DNA of 64,000 nucleotides from Myceligenerans salitolerans. Lineage in GTDB: Bacteria > Actinomycetota > Actinomycetes > Actinomycetales > Cellulomonadaceae. Where the stretch lies: the NCBI RefSeq assembly GCF_017349295.1, contig NZ_JAFMPK010000009.1, forward strand, positions 1 through 64,000, read 5' to 3'. Made by a program: the position numbers and the translations under genes. This document shows positions 62,497 to 64,000 of this stretch, one piece after another. The stretch's first letter is position 1. Each line of letters opens with the position of its first letter. The notes beneath the pieces are model-generated. The model saw only the letters and a list, made by a program, of their open reading frames with translations. It did not search any database and was not told where the DNA came from.

Positions 62497-62679
62497 TCAC
62501 CCGGCCAGGATCCCGGTGAACAGTTCCTGGAAGAACGTGGCGATCGCCAGGACGGCGCTCCAGATCATGTCCCAGATCGAGAGCACGAAATCCGCCGACC
62601 CGTTGGGGTCGCTGATGATCATCGACACGATGGCGATCACCGCCAGCCAGATGAGGACGAGCCTGAGTTTGGGCGACAT
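62497..62679 (-). CDS. Small two-span membrane protein
   Basis: A 60-residue protein with two hydrophobic helices (about residues 6-22 and 34-57) joined by a polar loop, SDPNGSADF. It begins MSPKLRLVLIW, and ACAGATGTC before it offers no clear ribosome site. It is unknown to me. Position 7 bp before the PH-domain gene and similar codon use support a real gene whose product may associate with that protein. Confidence 0.6.
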   Translation of the reverse strand: MSPKLRLVLIWLAVIAIVSMIISDPNGSADFVLSIWDMIWSAVLAIATFFQELFTGILAG

Positions 62680-62824
62680 CTGTGTTCCTCACGACGACGA
62701 CGCGCGTGCGGCCTGGTAGCACACGTCGAGTCAAAGCGTACTTTCCGGGTCCAGCCTGCAGGGTCACCGACCTCGGCGTGGCGCGAAGGTTTGGTAAAGA
62801 CTTCGCCGGAGCGACGCCCCGCGG

Positions 62825-63544
62825 TCACTCGCCCGAACGGTGCAGCACCTCCGTGAGCTTGTTCGCCGCCGCGACGACGGCGGCCGAGTGCAGCCGGCCC
62901 GGCTGCCGCGACAGCCGCTCCACCGGACCGGAGACGCTCACCGCCGCCACCACGCGACCCGACGGACCACGCACGGGGGCGGAGACGGACGCCACGCCCA
63001 GCTCCCGTTCCGAGACGGACTGCGCCCAGCCGCGCCGTCGGACACCCGAGAGGATGGTCGCCGTGAAGACCGCCTCCCGCAGGCCGCGGTGCAGGCGGTC
63101 CGGCTCCTCCCAGGCGAGCAGGATCTGCGCCGCCGAGCCGGCGTGCATCGTGAGCGTGGCCCCGACCGGGATCGAGTCGCGCAGCCCCACCGGGCGCTCG
63201 GCCGCCGCGACGCACACCCTCTGGTCCGCCTGCCGGCGGTAGAGCTGGGCGCTCTCGCCGGTGTGGTCGCGCAGGGCGATGAGCACCGGGTTCGCGGCCG
63301 CGAGCAGCCGGTCCTCGCCGGCGGCCGTGGCCAGTTCGTTCAGGCGCGGACCGAGCACGAAGCGGCCCTGCATGTCGCGTGCGACCATGCGGTGGTGCTC
63401 GAGCGCGACCGCCAGGCGGTGCGCGGTCGGACGGGCCAGACCCGTCGAGTTCACGAGCTGTGCCAGAGTGGCCGGACCGGCCTCGAGAGCCCCGAGGACG
63501 GACGCGGCCTTGTCCAGTACGCCGACTCCGCTAGTATCGTCCAT
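62825..63544 (-). CDS. ndgR: IclR family regulator of leucine genes (NdgR/LtbR type)
   Basis: A 239-residue IclR-type regulator. The N-terminal winged helix (residues about 8-60) contains TLAQLVNSTGLARPTAHRLAVALEHH, and the IclR ligand domain has RGWAQSVSERELGVASVSAPVRG. It is divergent from leuC, the defining context of NdgR (Streptomyces) and LtbR (Corynebacterium), which control leuCD and other amino acid genes. ATG 63544 coincides with the start predicted from CAATAT (minus strand), so it is leaderless, and the operator palindrome overlaps that element, suggesting autoregulation. Confidence 0.9.
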   Translation of the reverse strand: MDDTSGVGVLDKAASVLGALEAGPATLAQLVNSTGLARPTAHRLAVALEHHRMVARDMQGRFVLGPRLNELATAAGEDRLLAAANPVLIALRDHTGESAQLYRRQADQRVCVAAAERPVGLRDSIPVGATLTMHAGSAAQILLAWEEPDRLHRGLREAVFTATILSGVRRRGWAQSVSERELGVASVSAPVRGPSGRVVAAVSVSGPVERLSRQPGRLHSAAVVAAANKLTEVLHRSGE

Positions 63545-63553
63545 ACCTCGATA

Positions 63554-63580
63554 TTGCCGTCTCAGGGCGTGAGATGGCAA
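63554..63580. promoter_or_regulatory. Operator-like palindrome between ndgR and leuC
   Basis: TTGCCGTCTCA-GGGCG-TGAGATGGCAA is an 11+5+11 inverted repeat with one mismatch. It overlaps the ndgR -10 element and lies upstream of a possible leuC -10 (TAGATC, about 63591). The GTCTCA/TGAGA words recur in the leuB palindrome at 27452. Confidence 0.65.
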
Positions 63581-63644
63581 GTCGGCGACGTAGATCGAGC
63601 ACTGACGCAGGGCGAAACTGGAAGCGACGAGGAGGCGACCCGCA

Positions 63645-64000
63645 ATGGCCGGCACGCTGGCGGAGAAGGTCTGGGAGGCGCACCTGGTGCGACGTGGCAC
63701 CGGGGGCGAACCCGACCTGCTGTACATCGATCTGCACCTCGTCCACGAGGTGACGAGTCCGCAGGCGTTCGAGGGGCTCCGGCTCGCCGGGCGACCGGTC
63801 CGCCGTCCGGACCTCACCATCGCGACCGAGGACCACAACACCCCGACGCTGGACATCGACCGGCCGATCGCCGACGAGACCAGCCGCACCCAGATCGACA
63901 CGCTGCGCGCCAACGCGCGGGAGTTCGGCGTCCGGCTGCACAGCCTCGGCGACGCGGACCAGGGCATCGTCCACCAGGTGGGACCGCAGCTCGGGCTCAC
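63645..64000 (+). CDS. leuC: 3-isopropylmalate dehydratase large subunit, 5' part
   Basis: The first 118 codons of LeuC, cut by the window edge. LeuC with LeuD isomerises 2- to 3-isopropylmalate through an iron-sulfur cluster. The visible part matches the family: [35 protein letters not shown], and ATEDHNTPT, which carries active-site residues. GAGGAGG lies about ten bases before ATG 63645. The [4Fe-4S] cysteines would lie beyond the edge. Confidence 0.95.
   Translation, partial: MAGTLAEKVWEAHLVRRGTGGEPDLLYIDLHLVHEVTSPQAFEGLRLAGRPVRRPDLTIATEDHNTPTLDIDRPIADETSRTQIDTLRANAREFGVRLHSLGDADQGIVHQVGPQLGL

Overview
The window is a very GC-rich actinobacterial chromosome segment. Third codon positions are almost all G or C, GTG starts are common, and genes for branched-chain amino acid synthesis are scattered through it. 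The linkage gatCAB ... ilvD ... ilvBN-ilvC ... leuB-ilvE ... cimA ... gltX-tRNA-Gln/Glu-ndgR/leuC, together with a small chitin-type LPMO and a DUF3516 helicase, fits the order Micrococcales (Cellulomonadaceae/Promicromonosporaceae-like). The genus is inference. No prophage, insertion sequence, CRISPR array or rRNA operon was seen.

Layout. 0-4.1 kb: gatC-gatA-gatB and a GNAT gene, nearly all overlapping. 4.1-9.4 kb: DoxX protein, ilvD, and a three-gene ABC-2 exporter. 9.3-21.8 kb: the accessory island. It holds two related cytochromes P450, an OleA-like thiolase, a family 2 glycosyltransferase, a DUF222/HNH (13E12-type) gene lying antisense in the middle, an OleC-like AMP ligase, an OleD-like reductase, and an ABC transporter whose ATPase has degenerate catalytic motifs. 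Short tandem repeats, mostly of 15 bp period, recur in and between these genes. 21.8-29.8 kb: ilvB with an attenuator leader, ilvN, ilvC, a DMT permease, an ASCH protein, leuB and ilvE. 29.9-37.1 kb: a seven-gene minus-strand operon resembling the ebo cluster: inositol-phosphate-synthase-like, UbiA prenyltransferase, TIM-barrel isomerase, EboA, TatD-like hydrolase, EboE-like isomerase, and an alkaline-phosphatase-superfamily phosphodiesterase. 37.2-39.2 kb: cimA behind an isoleucine-rich leader peptide and terminator. 39.2-42.6 kb: a divergent MurNAc-recycling locus (BadF-type kinase plus RpiR regulator against murQ). 42.6-61 kb: mostly single genes, including an SGNH hydrolase, DUF3516 helicase, PhzF protein, LPMO, paired phosphotransferases, FAH hydrolase and gltX. 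61-64 kb: tRNA-Gln and two identical tRNA-Glu genes, a GC-palindromic spacer, a PH-domain membrane protein, ndgR, and the 5' end of leuC, cut by the window edge.

How the parts work together. IlvBN, IlvC, IlvD and IlvE make valine, isoleucine and the leucine precursor. LeuC and LeuB are in the leucine branch. CimA gives a threonine-independent route to 2-oxobutyrate for isoleucine. Control signs match: leader peptides with Leu-Val-Val-Leu-Ile (ilvB) and Ile-Ile-Ile (cimA), each followed by a terminator, and palindromes at the leuB and ndgR/leuC promoters. About twenty genes have an A-second, T-sixth -10 hexamer ending six or seven bases before the start codon, so leaderless transcription appears common. 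The best candidates for undescribed biology are the ole-like island, which lacks a visible OleB and carries P450 and glycosyltransferase genes, and the ebo-like operon, which has an inositol-phosphate synthase relative as its cyclase.
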